64,000 bases of DNA, from positions 658,254-722,253 of the forward strand of contig NW_003314349.1 of the NCBI RefSeq assembly GCF_000143415.4, read 5' to 3'. Position numbers and translations under genes: made by a program. Source of the stretch: Selaginella moellendorffii. Its lineage: Eukaryota; Streptophyta; Lycopodiopsida; Selaginellales; Selaginellaceae. The notes under the pieces were generated by a model. The model did not search any database and was not told the DNA's origin. It worked only from the letters and a program-made list of their open reading frames with translations. Positions 1 to 11,328 of this stretch are shown piece after piece (positions within the stretch are counted from its first letter, which is position 1; every line of letters begins with the position of its first letter).

Positions 1-1823
1 ACTACTTGCTTTTGGCTTCACACCTTTCCTTCGGTCATTCTCCTCTAGACTAGGAGGATAACTTTGCACTTTCTATTATGCCTTAACAAGTATTCTTAGG
101 GATGAACCGACCAGATAGCCTAGGGAGTGGTTCCTCAATCAAGGTATGCTCACCTTATAATCCCACACACTGGGATTAACGTTGTTGCTTATGGGCCCTT
201 ACATGCCCATCACTAGCCTTGCCAAAATTCCATTTTTGGCTTTGTCCATTTCGGGTAGATAGTCTTCTCCCGTCTCCATAACCTTGGACATTTGGATAGC
301 ACCTTCTATCCATCATTCACTAGGGACTTAGTCCCTTGGGCCTTATCTATTGCCCTCGTGACCTCAAACACCACCTCTTAGTGTTCTAGAGTGTTTGGGT
401 GTCCTAAATGATGGCCTCTTTGACAATGAGCATTCCCCTTTACGATATCGACTTATTATTTCGCAGCCTAAGCAATTTATCCCTTATAAGGGTATATCTA
501 ACTTATGTCATTAAGAAGTCTTGGGTAGCTACCTTCTACCAGTTTAACCAATTATCTTGCACTTTTTGCTTAGTTGCCTCATAGTTATCAAGTCCTACAA
601 CTCATTGCTGGTGCTTCCACACCTCCATCATTGTTTTGGTCACCACACTCTACCACATGCCTTCCAGCTTAGGCTATGTCATTCCCATTTCCATTGGGAT
701 TCCCTTAGCAAGGGGTTTTTATAAACCCACCAACATAACCTCAAAGTATCACACCTTGGCACATTTGGTGTCTCCACACTATTAACCCCACGAGCCTATC
801 CTTATGACACTATTTATTAGTGTCTAGGTCTTTGCCGAGACCAATATAATTGTTCCTCATACTAACTATCTGTTAGCACCGCACTATAATGTTTGCACCC
901 AACTCTGGGCCAAAGTTGCTTTCTTCTGGGAACATCTTTCCCACAACTTTAGCATAGCACACTCTGCCATCAATGAGATACTTACTGTTCTCATACTTGG
1001 ATCTTATGATCCTCCCTATACCTCATGGGGCACCATACACCTCAGTCCAAATGCTTCAACAAATCCTTTAGGATCATTCCCTGACTCCACTTGAGTCATC
1101 CAACATTTTAGACTTTGCTAATCCAACGATCTGCGAGGTCTTAGTCTTCGAGATACCAACTCGCTGGAATACAACTTCTTGTATTCAAGTCCTGCTCACA
1201 AGGACCATCTTTGCAAGTGTTCTTCCGACACTTGATTTGTTCTCTTGGGCAACTTTTTGCCCCTTAGGACCACTTGTCCATGTGATGAGAATACCAACTC
1301 ATCCTCTGAGTACACCCCCCAACTCCTTGGGTTGTTTCAGCATTTATTAGAGGTAGCCCCGGCTACCATTTCAAGGACTTGTGTCCACTTCCGTATTTGA
1401 CCTCCCACGGTCATTAATTCTAGTCTCAAATTTATGAACACTTGCCTCAACTATGTGAAGATAATCTTATGACTCCTTTATTGTTTTGGAGTCTCTATCT
1501 TCCCTGTGATCCCAACTATAATTGTTTACCATAACTACATTAGCCAGTTTGCTGAGTCAAACGCTCATCTGGATCACCTCCTCAACTCAATGAGGAAAAC
1601 CTTGCATTGTTCCCAAAATCCCAAAGTCGTTCCATTATTGGCCCTTTTCTATCCACCACCTTGTCTACAAATTCACACATGAACTATAATGGAGAGCCAT
1701 GTCTTCCCGACCTGCTACTCCTCAAGGATAGGCCCACTCCTTAGACCTTCCGTTACCAACACCAGTGGTGATATACTTGAGCACCAATAAAAGTCGGACT
1801 AAGGAACAGCTCCGATACCAAGT
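1..1823 (-). mobile_element. Decayed internal region of an LTR retrotransposon
   Basis: This stretch lies inside a putative minus-strand LTR element, because a primer-binding-site-like sequence and an LTR-like edge sit at its right end. No open reading frame of useful length was found on either strand, so any gag or pol sequence is either decayed or lies beyond the left edge of the window. It could instead be a non-coding leader. The opposite LTR and the target-site duplication are outside the window. Confidence 0.45.
1809..1820 (-). other. Primer-binding site resembling the tRNA-iMet complement
   Basis: On the minus strand this reads TGGTATCGGAGC, one base from the common plant PBS TGGTATCAGAGC, which pairs with the 3' end of initiator tRNA-Met. 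It lies 3 bp from a TGTAAG sequence at 1824, where an LTR edge is expected. The position and match are seen in the sequence; the role is inferred. Confidence 0.6.
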
Positions 1824-3336
1824 TGTAAGCGACTAATTTTTCCATTCTACTTTAGTCACTTAACCGCACCTCCGACCACTTAGAGGAGTCTCATTCATAA
1901 CCTCCATAAGTCCCATTCAGAACTTGGGGCTTGCTAGCCCCGTGAATGGCATCCACGCCACTCAACTTTTGCATTTGGTCCAAGTGCTCCACGTGTCCGA
2001 TCCCATGACCGACACCCCAAGGTACGACTGACATACCCGCCCGTTACGCTAGACCATGCCCATTCACCTTGGTCACATCGGTGGTCCAACACCACCTGCA
2101 TTACAATCCCGTCTCTCAAAGACTAGGCCATCCATCCATGAGTGGCTATCCCAGATCCACTCCATAGCATCCTCAGGATGCTTGCAGACATGGGGAATAG
2201 CCTTCCCCAATGTCTCCTTTTCGGTCCCCACCAAGTCCCTTCCTGTCCATGGCCGTGTTCACCAACATTGCCACTGGATCAAGGCCCACAGGCCCGACCA
2301 CTAAGTCCAATTGTCCTCTAGTGGGCAGCTTATCACCCAACATTGGGTCCGGCCTTCCTGGGCCAAACTGGCCTTTCCTGGCCAAACTGGCTCCACTGCA
2401 ATCCTCCCCCTTACTATGCTTTTGGAGCTCACCAAACCCCCTAGGGTCTGGGAGACGAACGCTTTGGGCTTTTACCCTCTCAGACTCGAACTCAGACTCG
2501 GACTCAGACTCGGACTCAGACTTGGACTCAGACTCGGGCTCGGGCTCAGTCTCGGCCTCGGCCTCGGTCTTGGTCTCGGTGTTGATCTCGGTCTCGGTCT
2601 CGGTCCCGGTCTTGGTCTCAACTTCGGACTCCATCTCGGGTCCATCTCGGACTCCATCTCAGACTCCATCTCAGGTCCATCTCGGACTCCATCTCGGGTC
2701 CATCTCGGGTCCATCTCGGACTCCATCTCGGACTCCATCTCGGGTCCATCTCGGACTCCATCTCGGACTCCATCTGATGTCCATCTCGGACTCCATCTCA
2801 TACTCCATCTCGGGTCCATCTCGGACTCCATCTCAGACTCCATCTTGAGTCCATTTCGGGTCCATCTCGGACTCCATCTTGGGTCCATTTTGGGTCCATC
2901 TCGGATTCCATCTCGGGTCCATTTTGGGTCCATCTCGGACTCCATCTCGGGTCCATTTTGGGTCCATCTCAGACTCCATCTCGGGTCCGTCTCGGACTCA
3001 ATCTCAGATCCATCTCGAGTCCACCTCAAACTCCACCTTGGACTCCATCTCGGGGTCCTTCTTGGACTCCACTTCGGACTCCAACTCGGGTCCATCTTAG
3101 ACACTTTTATATGTCATGTGTTAATCTTTTTTGGGTCCCTTTTTGGAGCCTCGCTTATTGCTCGCTTCGTGCTCATTCCTCAAACACTTTGTTAGGAGTT
3201 CCACTCTTGCTCTCGACCTTTCAAGGTGGAGCTTTTAGTCCAAACGTGTTACGCTCGTTTGGCTTTCGCTTTGGCCACTACCACGTGGTGCCCCTCCGGC
3301 TCCACTTTGGGGCCTAGGGATTTTGTGCCTCACACA
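1824..3336 (-). mobile_element. Putative LTR of a minus-strand retrotransposon
   Basis: The plus-strand edge begins TGTAAGC at 1824 next to the PBS-like site. A plausible other edge is the CACACA at 3331-3336, where composition changes abruptly from GC-rich to AT-rich. This gives an LTR of about 1.5 kb starting TG and ending CA. The right boundary is inferred because the second LTR is not in the window. Most of the right half is a minisatellite, listed separately. Long open frames across it are by-products of that repeat. Confidence 0.5.
2463..3105. repeat. Minisatellite of 6-bp and 11/12-bp units
   Basis: From about 2470 to 2625 the sequence is a degenerate hexamer of the form (CTCGGA)n. 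From about 2625 to 3100 it becomes alternating 12-bp GGACTCCATCTC and 11-bp GGGTCCATCTC units. Several frames are open on both strands only because the repeat lacks stop codons, giving low-complexity peptides rich in Ser/Pro/Leu or Met/Asp/Trp/Arg. It lies inside the putative LTR. Confidence 0.9.
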
Positions 3337-4700
3337 AGATTTCAAAGTTGGTTAATATTTATACCATAACTTTGGGTTTTATTTCAACATAGTTATTAGC
3401 AACTTTGCTAATGGTTTTGGAGCTTGTGGTAATTTATAATTGCCTAGCAAAAGTTCTAGATATTCCCCCTGACTTATTATCATCACTTTTTTTATCTTTC
3501 AAAGGGAAGGATGGTGTAAAGTTTTTAAATATATGTACATATATACATGTATTACCCTAGCTAGATAATACATTAATTATAATACTATAGTATATAGATT
3601 GTCCATTTAGGACTGAATTAGTGTATCCATTCTTGTATATAAGTAGGGGTCTAAGCCCCAATTAATATATCTATTCTTATATCCCAAGCACTCACAGAGT
3701 TATATATCATTTAATATATATTTTTAGAATAGTTTATTTCTAAATTTTTTTAATAGTTTTAAAAATAATTTAATACCAACTGAAGGATGAAAATTCATAT
3801 GTAAAATACAACTAGTGTGATTGTAATTTTGTATATTATTTTGTTGGGAAAAGCAAAGAAAGGATGAAATTTCACACCTTCTATAATATTTTATATTTTC
3901 ATCTTATTTTTTATATTAAAATAAATTAAATATTTGTTCAAAATAAATATATTTAGTTTAAAAAGAATTTTTACATTTACATAGTAACAAATGTTAAATT
4001 TTTATCAATGGTTTAATATTATTTTAAGTTAAAATTATAAATTTATAATAGTTAGTGAGTTTATAATTTTGTTTTCAATCACAATTTAAGGAGCATAATA
4101 CAACCATCTATTATTATAAGGTATACTTTAAAGTGTAGTAGTGCAAAATAGACTCAATGAAACATATTAGTGGATATTGATATAAAAAACAATTTACACA
4201 TCTTTATATATATTAAAACTTTTTAAAACCAGCTTAAAAGTATAGAATAAAATATTATATAAAATTCTATATAATAGTAATAATATAATAATATTTTTAT
4301 ATACTCCTGGAAAATATATAGGTTTCACTTGTAAAAAAAAGAGTTTGAGAATATTTCCATAAAAAATTTTGAAACATTTATTAAGAAATGATTAATAATG
4401 AGTGCAACTACAATTGTACAAATAACATAGATTTCCACATAAAAGTTCACTTTTAAAATCTAGGTAATTTTCATGTTTAGTTTAATATAGATACTCAAGA
4501 AAATATGTTTTATATCAAGTTATATTAAATTATTTTTCGTTGGAATACTTAAAAGAGTTAGTGACTAAAGAAAAGCTTAAGAACAGAAAATCACAACCAT
4601 TAAATTAAAGAACATCTTAAAATAGACTTGACTATTCTAAATATGTCTTCTAGAGCAAACTAAAAGTATATTAACTAAAGTGTGTCTTGCTTTTGTTTGA
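3337..4700. other. AT-rich non-coding stretch
   Basis: The sequence is strongly AT-rich with many short A and T runs. I see no open frame, RNA gene or recognisable transposon protein in it. It probably consists of degraded repeats. Confidence 0.7.
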
Positions 4701-5799
4701 GACTATGGAGAAGAGTCTGCTAGACCATGGAACCTATCAGCAGACCAGCACAGCAGCCAGGAAATCCTCCATATCACCACCTACACCATCTGGACAGTGA
4801 TGCAATACAAAGCAGCCGCAAGCCAGGTTTACTACAGCCTCTTCAACAACATGGCATATACAGGAAGGAACAGGAAGTGAACCATTCAGCTTATCTTCTC
4901 CACCCACTGTGCACGAGCAGCCTCCATTCAACTACATGAAGAGAAGAACTCGGTGACAACAGTCCCGCAAGTGTGGATCAGTCTCGAACTGAAAAGATGG
5001 CTGGCAGGATCTTAAAAGAATTCCAGGTTCCAAGATTATCGGATTACAAGCGACGAAGGGCTACTTAAGAACGCGCCACGATCTCGCAACATGCATTTTT
5101 TGCATTGCATGAAATGCTCTTAAGTGACGAAGTTCTACTCGGGAACCTCGCAACATGCATTTTCTAAAGGGCTACATCCCTCTCTCAATTCAAAAATCAA
5201 AGTTAAGGAAAATTTTAACAAGATGTTCTCATGCACTCTTTAGAAGGGCCTTGGTGGCATAGTATAGATCTCTGGTGAGGTTTCCTACGACCAGCGAACG
5301 TGATTGCCGTTGCTGCTACTGCTCTCTTGTCGCAATGCTTCAAGAGCCTTAATTTTTATGACTGAGATTGTTATCCTTAGTATTTCCAAATAAAACTGAT
5401 ATTTATCTCTGAATGTCCTCACTGCTGTTAGTCCCTTGTGACTTCTCATTTAATCATGCGATTCACAATTTCAGGCGAGCTAGGTTCTGTTTGAGAATCT
5501 GGTTTTATTTTGGTGTTCCTTGCTTGATCCTTTCAGGAATCTGAGGAAGTATCGCACTAGCTAGGAAATTGACCGAAAAGAGCTTTCTTGAAGCTCCACA
5601 TCACCTTCATTGAAGAATTGGTTGCAGTGGGGCATATTTGAGAGCTTTTGGAACCTCGGCCTCTGTCAAGCAGCGCAATAGTGGAACATGAGCTGTTCTC
5701 CTGTAAAGCGGTCACTGGTCCTGAATCGATATTGTTGCATTCTCTTATATTGATTCGGAGAACTGCATGGTTTAAGAAAACGAAAGACCGATACTCTAT
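4701..5799. other. Intergenic sequence, no supported gene
   Basis: A 70-codon open frame at 4727-4939 is open on both strands but resembles nothing I know. A short sequence including CTCGCAACATGCATTTT recurs near 5085 and 5145. The right end is the 3' flank of the SNF2 gene. Confidence 0.6.
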
Positions 5800-7551
5800 T
5801 TATGATTTAAGGTTTTGCAGCACAAATATCGAAGTGAGCTCGTCAATGCTGAGGCTGTGATCCTTGCAGCTTTTCTCCCCAAATGCAAATTCCACCAGCT
5901 TCTTCTTCTCCTCCTGGATCTGTAAGATGCGCTCTTCCACAGTTTCTTTGACCACAAACCTGGTCACGTGGACCGGCCGAGTTTGACCAATGCGGTGCGT
6001 CCGGTCAATGGCCTGGTCCTCCGTGGTCGGGTTCCACCACATGTCCATTAGCAGCACACGAGTCGCGGCCACCAGGTTGAGCCCACACCCGCCAGCTCTA
6101 AGCGATATAAGCATTACCGCTACCTCTGGATCCTCGCTAAATCTCTTGATTGCCGCGACTCGCTTTCTTGTGCTCATGCTCCCGTCGATCCTGGAGAACT
6201 GGATCCCGGCTTCCTCCAGCTGTGGTTCAATCAGGTCGAGCATAGACGTCCACTGTGAAAAGATGAGGGATTTCTCCCCATGAGGGGTCATATCCAGCAC
6301 CATCATCGCGGCTTTCAGCTTGGCCGACTGGCCAATCTCTTGCACCTTGCGATCAAACTCTTCTTGCCTCTCCTGGGCCTCGAGCTGGAGCTTACTCAAT
6401 GCCTCTCTCATCTGCTGGTGCCCACTTCCATCCTCACTTCCATCTTCATCCACGATGAGATCATCGTCTTCGACTTGGAAGAGGTGGTCACTGTCGAGCA
6501 GCGCTGGATGGTTACACATTTGCCTCAGTCGCAGCAGCATGCTCAACATGTTAAACTTGTTCATCTGCAGCGTCCCTTTGCTGCTGTATTCGCTGATTCT
6601 TGCCTCGTACTTCTCCATAAGATCTTCATAGAGTTCTCTCTCCAGCTCCGATAGCTCCACCTCCACCCGGTTGACCAGCCTGGGCGGCAGCCGCAGCTCA
6701 ACGATCGAGTTCTTGTTCCGCCGGAGCACAATGCTCTCCAGCACCGCCTTGAGCTGCAGCGAGTAGCCCCTTTTCTCATACACCTCATACTGCTCGTCGA
6801 AAGCCTTACGATTGTGACAATAGGGATGGACCCGGAGAAAGCAGAAGAAACCGTAGAGATCCTTGATGTTGTTCTGGAATGGCGTTCCTGAGAGAGCCCA
6901 TCTGTACGTCGCGGAGAGATGCATGCAAGAGCGCGAGACTTGGGTGTAGGCATTCCGGATGGATTGTGCTTCGTCCAGCACCACCCTGTGCCACTCCACA
7001 TTGCCCAGGGGACCAGAAAGGTACTGCCTCTCCACGATCCAAGCTGCACGACGTCGATTAAAGACCTTGTTCACCTTGTTACACTTCTCCTTGGCCAGTA
7101 CTCCGTACGTGGTGATCACCACGTCGTACAATGCCAGCATCTCAGGCGTCACCTTGCGTTTGTCATGGTAGACGAATGTGGAGAGTGGTGCACTGGCCGC
7201 CACCTTAGTTGCGATCTCGCTCTCCCACTGCCGGATGACACTTACCGGGCAAACGATGAGCGTACCACCCCTGACTATCTTTTGACTTGCATGGTCTTGG
7301 GCCATTGACCTTGGGCTAGCCTCGAGGATGAGCGCGATGGCTGAGAGGGTCTTGCCCAGGCCCTGGTCGTCAGCAAGGATGCCACCTTTTCTGCCGCTAG
7401 ACTCCTGCTCCAGCATCCAGGCTAGGGCTTGCTTTTGGTGATTCATCAACTCAACTGTCATTGACCTAGGCTCCAAATCATTCTGAGAGGATTCCCCTTG
7501 TATTTGCTTCTTCTCCCCCTCGTCCACAAACTCCCCCTTCCTCTTCTTCAT
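5800..7551 (-). CDS. SNF2-family ATPase, FRG/Rad5-16-like, without a RING finger
   Basis: The 583-residue protein is a complete SNF2 helicase-like ATPase, expected to translocate on DNA in the nucleus. Walker A is at 61-68 (DDQGLGKT), the DEAQ box at 193-196, motif III SGTPFQN at 221-227, motif V around 483-493 (SLRAGGCGLNL) and motif VI at 513-523 (QAIDRTHRIGQ). The ADDQGLGKT and DEAQS forms are typical, from memory, of plant FRG1/FRG2 (CHR27/CHR28) proteins in the Rad5/16 branch. Those family members have a RING finger between the helicase lobes; here the linker at about 350-410 is acidic and coiled-coil-like with no cysteine cluster. The gene is intronless, unlike most neighbours, which could mean retroposition. 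The start is the first ATG and is followed by a basic N-terminus. Confidence 0.9.
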   Translation of the reverse strand: MKKRKGEFVDEGEKKQIQGESSQNDLEPRSMTVELMNHQKQALAWMLEQESSGRKGGILADDQGLGKTLSAIALILEASPRSMAQDHASQKIVRGGTLIVCPVSVIRQWESEIATKVAASAPLSTFVYHDKRKVTPEMLALYDVVITTYGVLAKEKCNKVNKVFNRRRAAWIVERQYLSGPLGNVEWHRVVLDEAQSIRNAYTQVSRSCMHLSATYRWALSGTPFQNNIKDLYGFFCFLRVHPYCHNRKAFDEQYEVYEKRGYSLQLKAVLESIVLRRNKNSIVELRLPPRLVNRVEVELSELERELYEDLMEKYEARISEYSSKGTLQMNKFNMLSMLLRLRQMCNHPALLDSDHLFQVEDDDLIVDEDGSEDGSGHQQMREALSKLQLEAQERQEEFDRKVQEIGQSAKLKAAMMVLDMTPHGEKSLIFSQWTSMLDLIEPQLEEAGIQFSRIDGSMSTRKRVAAIKRFSEDPEVAVMLISLRAGGCGLNLVAATRVLLMDMWWNPTTEDQAIDRTHRIGQTRPVHVTRFVVKETVEERILQIQEEKKKLVEFAFGEKSCKDHSLSIDELTSIFVLQNLKS

Positions 7552-8150
7552 TGCTATTGCTACGTAAAAGTTGGAGAAAAACTAGAAACCCTTATGGTTT
7601 AAAAGGATGGTAAGAAATTCCTATGATAATGGTTTGCCATCACTCCATAAACCACAACCTTGGCATCACTCCCTGCTAAGCTTGAAAGATAATCCTTGAC
7701 ACACCTCATCGATCCTTTGCTCCTACAAGTCTTAACAAGTTGCTCTTCCAATGTGGCATAACAATTATTTGGAAGTTTTTAATTATAAACATACTTATAA
7801 TTCATTAACACAAGATTAGTTTTATTCCAGATCAAGCATTCATGCCCTACTGCCACGTCGGGCTGCCAGGTCGGTTGTTTGAGAATATTATCTGGAATGG
7901 TTCATGTTAAATAGATGGTTACAATAAATATTAATAATTGCTCATCAGTTTTATTATAAAGGTTTTGTTATATAGCGATTTCTCTACACAGGCAGATTTC
8001 CTTACGAAAATCTGGAACGAGAGAAAGCGCTCTGTATACACAATATGCTACACAGCAGTACAAACTTGCGCAAACAGTCATCATACACAAAGTTATAGAC
8101 GATGAGCCAGGCAACAAGAAAAAAAAGAGAGAAAAACGAGCGACGAAGGC
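7552..8150. other. Intergenic region between the SNF2 and sucrose transporter genes
   Basis: It is the upstream flank of the SNF2 gene and the 3' flank of the sucrose transporter. No open frame or RNA gene is supported. A frame at 8093-8290 is the antisense shadow of the transporter's last exon. Confidence 0.7.
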
Positions 8151-10775
8151 TCAAGCCATCTTCGAAAAGACTGGAGCACTTCGTGTTCGTCGGATACCTG
8201 GCGTAGGAAACTCGACCTCGATCGGTGGAGGCTTGTGGTCACGCTTGGTGTGAGTCTTTGGTAGCTTGGAGATGGCCAACACTCCTCCAATCAGCGCGGC
8301 ACCCGAGGCAACGAGAAACGATGGTATGTTTCCTCCTCCAAATGCTTGGTCCCAAGGCCCACTTCCGAGCGAGATTATAACCTGTAAGTTCCAGAGAGGT
8401 GATCCATCAGTATCCGCAAGAAGTACCAGAGTTTCTTAAAGCTATGACGAACTTACCTGTGGGATGACAACGGCAAGATTTAAAACTCCCATAGAGAGCC
8501 CTGGAGAAGAAAATCGATGCTAAAGCTTAAACGCTGTGATAAACAAGGGGAAAGTTACCTTGACCACCGCCGATGGAGCTCGTGTAGCTCGCAGTCAGAG
8601 CATACGGAACGCTGTACGTGACCTGCAAACCAATGCTTGAGTGCTTGAATCGTGAAGAACTTCTCTTCTAGAGTAGAACACAAGAAAGGAAACGAAAAAC
8701 TTACTGCCAGTGGTATTCCAAGGATCGAAAAGAGGAGGAGAACGACTGTCAAAACACCTGCTGATGGCGGACTGCGTCCTTTCTCGGCCACCTTGGTGAT
8801 CCCGACGATACCGGCGAAGCAAAACGCCAGGATCACGTCCGCAAATCCCCACAAGTAGCTCGGCCCGACTCGTCGACACAAAGGCTCCACCATGAGTGAC
8901 GTGAGTCCCAGCACCACAGAGTTGAGCATCAGTCCGAACGATCCCATCCTCACTCCCTTGTTGTACAAATCGGTTCTGGCCTGGAGCCTCGAGTCGGGCT
9001 GTCCTCTGTAGATCTCGTGCCCCATCCAGTCCGTGTCGTAGAGCAAGAATGGGAACCACGCCACCCAAGTGAGAGCCGTGACGAGCAGGATGTACCACAT
9101 TTGCCGGGGCAGCGTCTTCATGGTGCTGAAAAGCTCCCAGAAGAAGGCCTTGTTCTCGGTCTCGCAAGTCGGCAACACCTCCGGACCGTGTGGAGATTCG
9201 GACAAGCCTTCGCTGCTGAGGATGGTCTCGAGCTCTTTGCCATGGTCGGCGCTGAGGTTGTTCCACGGCTTGGCCACGAGCTTGCCATTCTCGACGGTGC
9301 TGTCGCTCAAGTTTTGCCGGCCGTGAGCGTTTTCCACGTCCCGGCGCTCGGAGCTGTTGCTGAGGATCCTTCTCAGCGTGCTGGTGCTGTTGCTGCCGTC
9401 GTTTTTGCTGCTGCCACCACCACCAGCACCAACGCCGCCGCCTCGTAAGATCTCCGAGAGTGGAACCTCTGGAGCGGCCGTGATGCTGAGCAGCGTTGTG
9501 AATATGAGCATTATGATGTCGAGGAAGAACGCGGACTTCAAGTTGGCGCAGGCCATGTCACACGCTGTCGTGATAGCGAAAGGAAAAACTTTGGCCCAGT
9601 TGCCGTAGGCACCGGTTGCAAAGCCCAGAATGTTGCCAATGGCCATGAAGAGCGAGAAGAAAGCGTTTGCTCTTCGCGTTCTTTTCTGGCTGCGGCCTGC
9701 ACAGGAAAAGTTCCAGCGATAAGGCATCTTAGACAACCAAGAATGTCAAAAACAACACACAAGGCAATCTAGCAAGAAAGAACTGTAGAGAAAAACAATA
9801 AGAAACCCGAACTAGAGTCTAGGACGTCTCTCTATCCCTGGAACTACACCACTGAAAGAAAAAATGAGAAAAGTTTGCAATTCTAAGCTACGAGGTGAAG
9901 GAGAAATATGGTACATGCGGACGCTTGGACTAGCCCATGCTCTGCTCGTCACCTCCAGCTCTGTAAAACTGGCGAACACTCTTAAAATCGACGAACTCCA
10001 AGTCAGAAGTAGAAGAAGTATGCTAAATCATCAAGGAAAGAAAAAACTGCCAAGCATGGAGTGATCTACGATGAAAAGCTCCAAAGAAAAATGAAAGCTC
10101 CAAAGCAGAGAAGGAAGAAGAACTAAGAGAAGATGGCGAACCAAGCAGCTCCTAAAAGGATGAAGAAAACCGGAAGAAAAAAACCAAACTTTGAGCAAGA
10201 GTACCTGTGAGATCGGCCAGGAGCGCTCGGCACGGCCCCTGGAGAGTGTTGTTCGCGAGGTCGAGCAGCCAGAATCCCAGCACGAACATCACAATGGCCC
10301 GCGTCTTGGTAGTACTCTCCATCGAATCACCAAAGAGGTGTCCCAGATCGGCCGAGAAGCCGATGATGAGCACCGCGATGATCACGCAAACGCATCCAGC
10401 GACGAGGAAGGGGCGGCGGCGCCCCCATCGGCTCCCACAGTTATCGCTGTAGTACCCGACGATGGGCTGGACGATCATTCCGGTAATGGGGCCGCAAAGC
10501 CATATGTAACTGGCGAATGTGTGAGGGATTCCCAGCTCTTGGACGTATGGAGTGAGGAGGGAGAGCTGCAAGGCCCAGCCGAATTGGATCCCGGCGGCCA
10601 CGGAGGAGACGCGGAAGAGTTGGCGCTGGCGGATCTTCCGGGAGTCTTTCTTCTTCTTGGCGGCGCCGGTGGCGGCGGAGGTGGAGAATGTGGGCAGGAC
10701 GCTCATCCCCACCGGATCCAGATGATCCGGATTCTTCCCCTTCCTCCGGAACTGCTGCCTCCACCGCTCCCACAT
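8151..10775 (-). CDS. SUT: Sucrose transporter (SUT/SUC) with extended central loop
   Basis: This is a sucrose/H+ symporter of the GPH/MFS type, expected in a plasma or vacuolar membrane. Five exons can be joined in frame: 10205-10775, 8705-9696, 8559-8622, 8457-8500 and 8151-8381, giving about 633 residues. Visible hallmarks are [31 protein letters not shown] near 117, [19 protein letters not shown] at 173-191, RANAFFSLF and VPLSE. The loop after VPLSE (about 273-385) is long and Gly/Ser/Asn-rich, making the protein longer than its neighbour at 13116-14974; extended loops are known in SUT2/SUC3-type transporters. The start ATG at 10775 is preceded by an in-frame stop. Introns are 508, 82, 58 and 75 bp. 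Intron placement is identical to that of the neighbouring transporter. Confidence 0.93.
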
Positions 10776-11328
10776 CCCTGGGCGCCGAAATTTAGGTCAG
10801 AAAAGAGCCAACAACTCACTGCCACTGCGCGGATGGATCGATCCAACACAATGCCGATCGATGCGCCGGATCCTTGCTGGCGGCGCGAGAGATCTATGCG
10901 ATTGGGCGAGAAGAGACCATCCGGGGAATGGGGGAATGGGAGCGCCCAGCCATGGTGAGCGCCAAAGCGAGCGATTTGAAATAACCCAGACGAGAGAGAA
11001 GGGGAAATATAAAAAGTGCCACTTAGGGCAAAGCGTGACGCTGGATGGAATATTTGAAATTTAAACGGTGCCACGTGGCGCCACCGCATTGCTCCACAGT
11101 GGACGCCACGTGGGGCCTCGTCCGCGCGCCACAGTGGCAGGGCCCCGTCGCGTCAGCACCTGGAATGGTCGTCGCTTCAACACGTCACGAATCTTTGCCG
11201 ATAATTTCATTGTACACGTGGTTTGCCTGCCATGGAATTTTTCTTTTCGAGAAACTTTGAGTGCTCGCAGGAGGACCACCATTCACGAGGAACTTAAAGC
11301 GTAGCATTCAGTCGATGGAATCAGTCGA
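10776..11328. promoter_or_regulatory. Upstream region of the sucrose transporter, 3' flank of COQ2
   Basis: On the minus strand a TATA-like TTTTTATATTTCC lies near 11005-11017, about 235 bp upstream of the transporter ATG. Several CCACGTGG-like or CACGTGG boxes occur (about 11070-11075, 11107-11112 and 11215-11222), which resemble plant G-boxes. The core match is visible; any regulatory role is inferred. Confidence 0.35.

Noticed and set aside
2173-3317. Several overlapping open frames up to 294 codons on both strands
   Set aside because: They are products of the minisatellite lacking stop codons; composition is simple repeats with no domain.
4727-4939. 70-codon plus-strand frame with an equally long minus-strand frame
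   Set aside because: No recognisable similarity, and both strands open suggests chance.
6280-7308. Long plus-strand frames opposite the SNF2 gene
   Set aside because: Antisense shadows of a well-supported coding frame.
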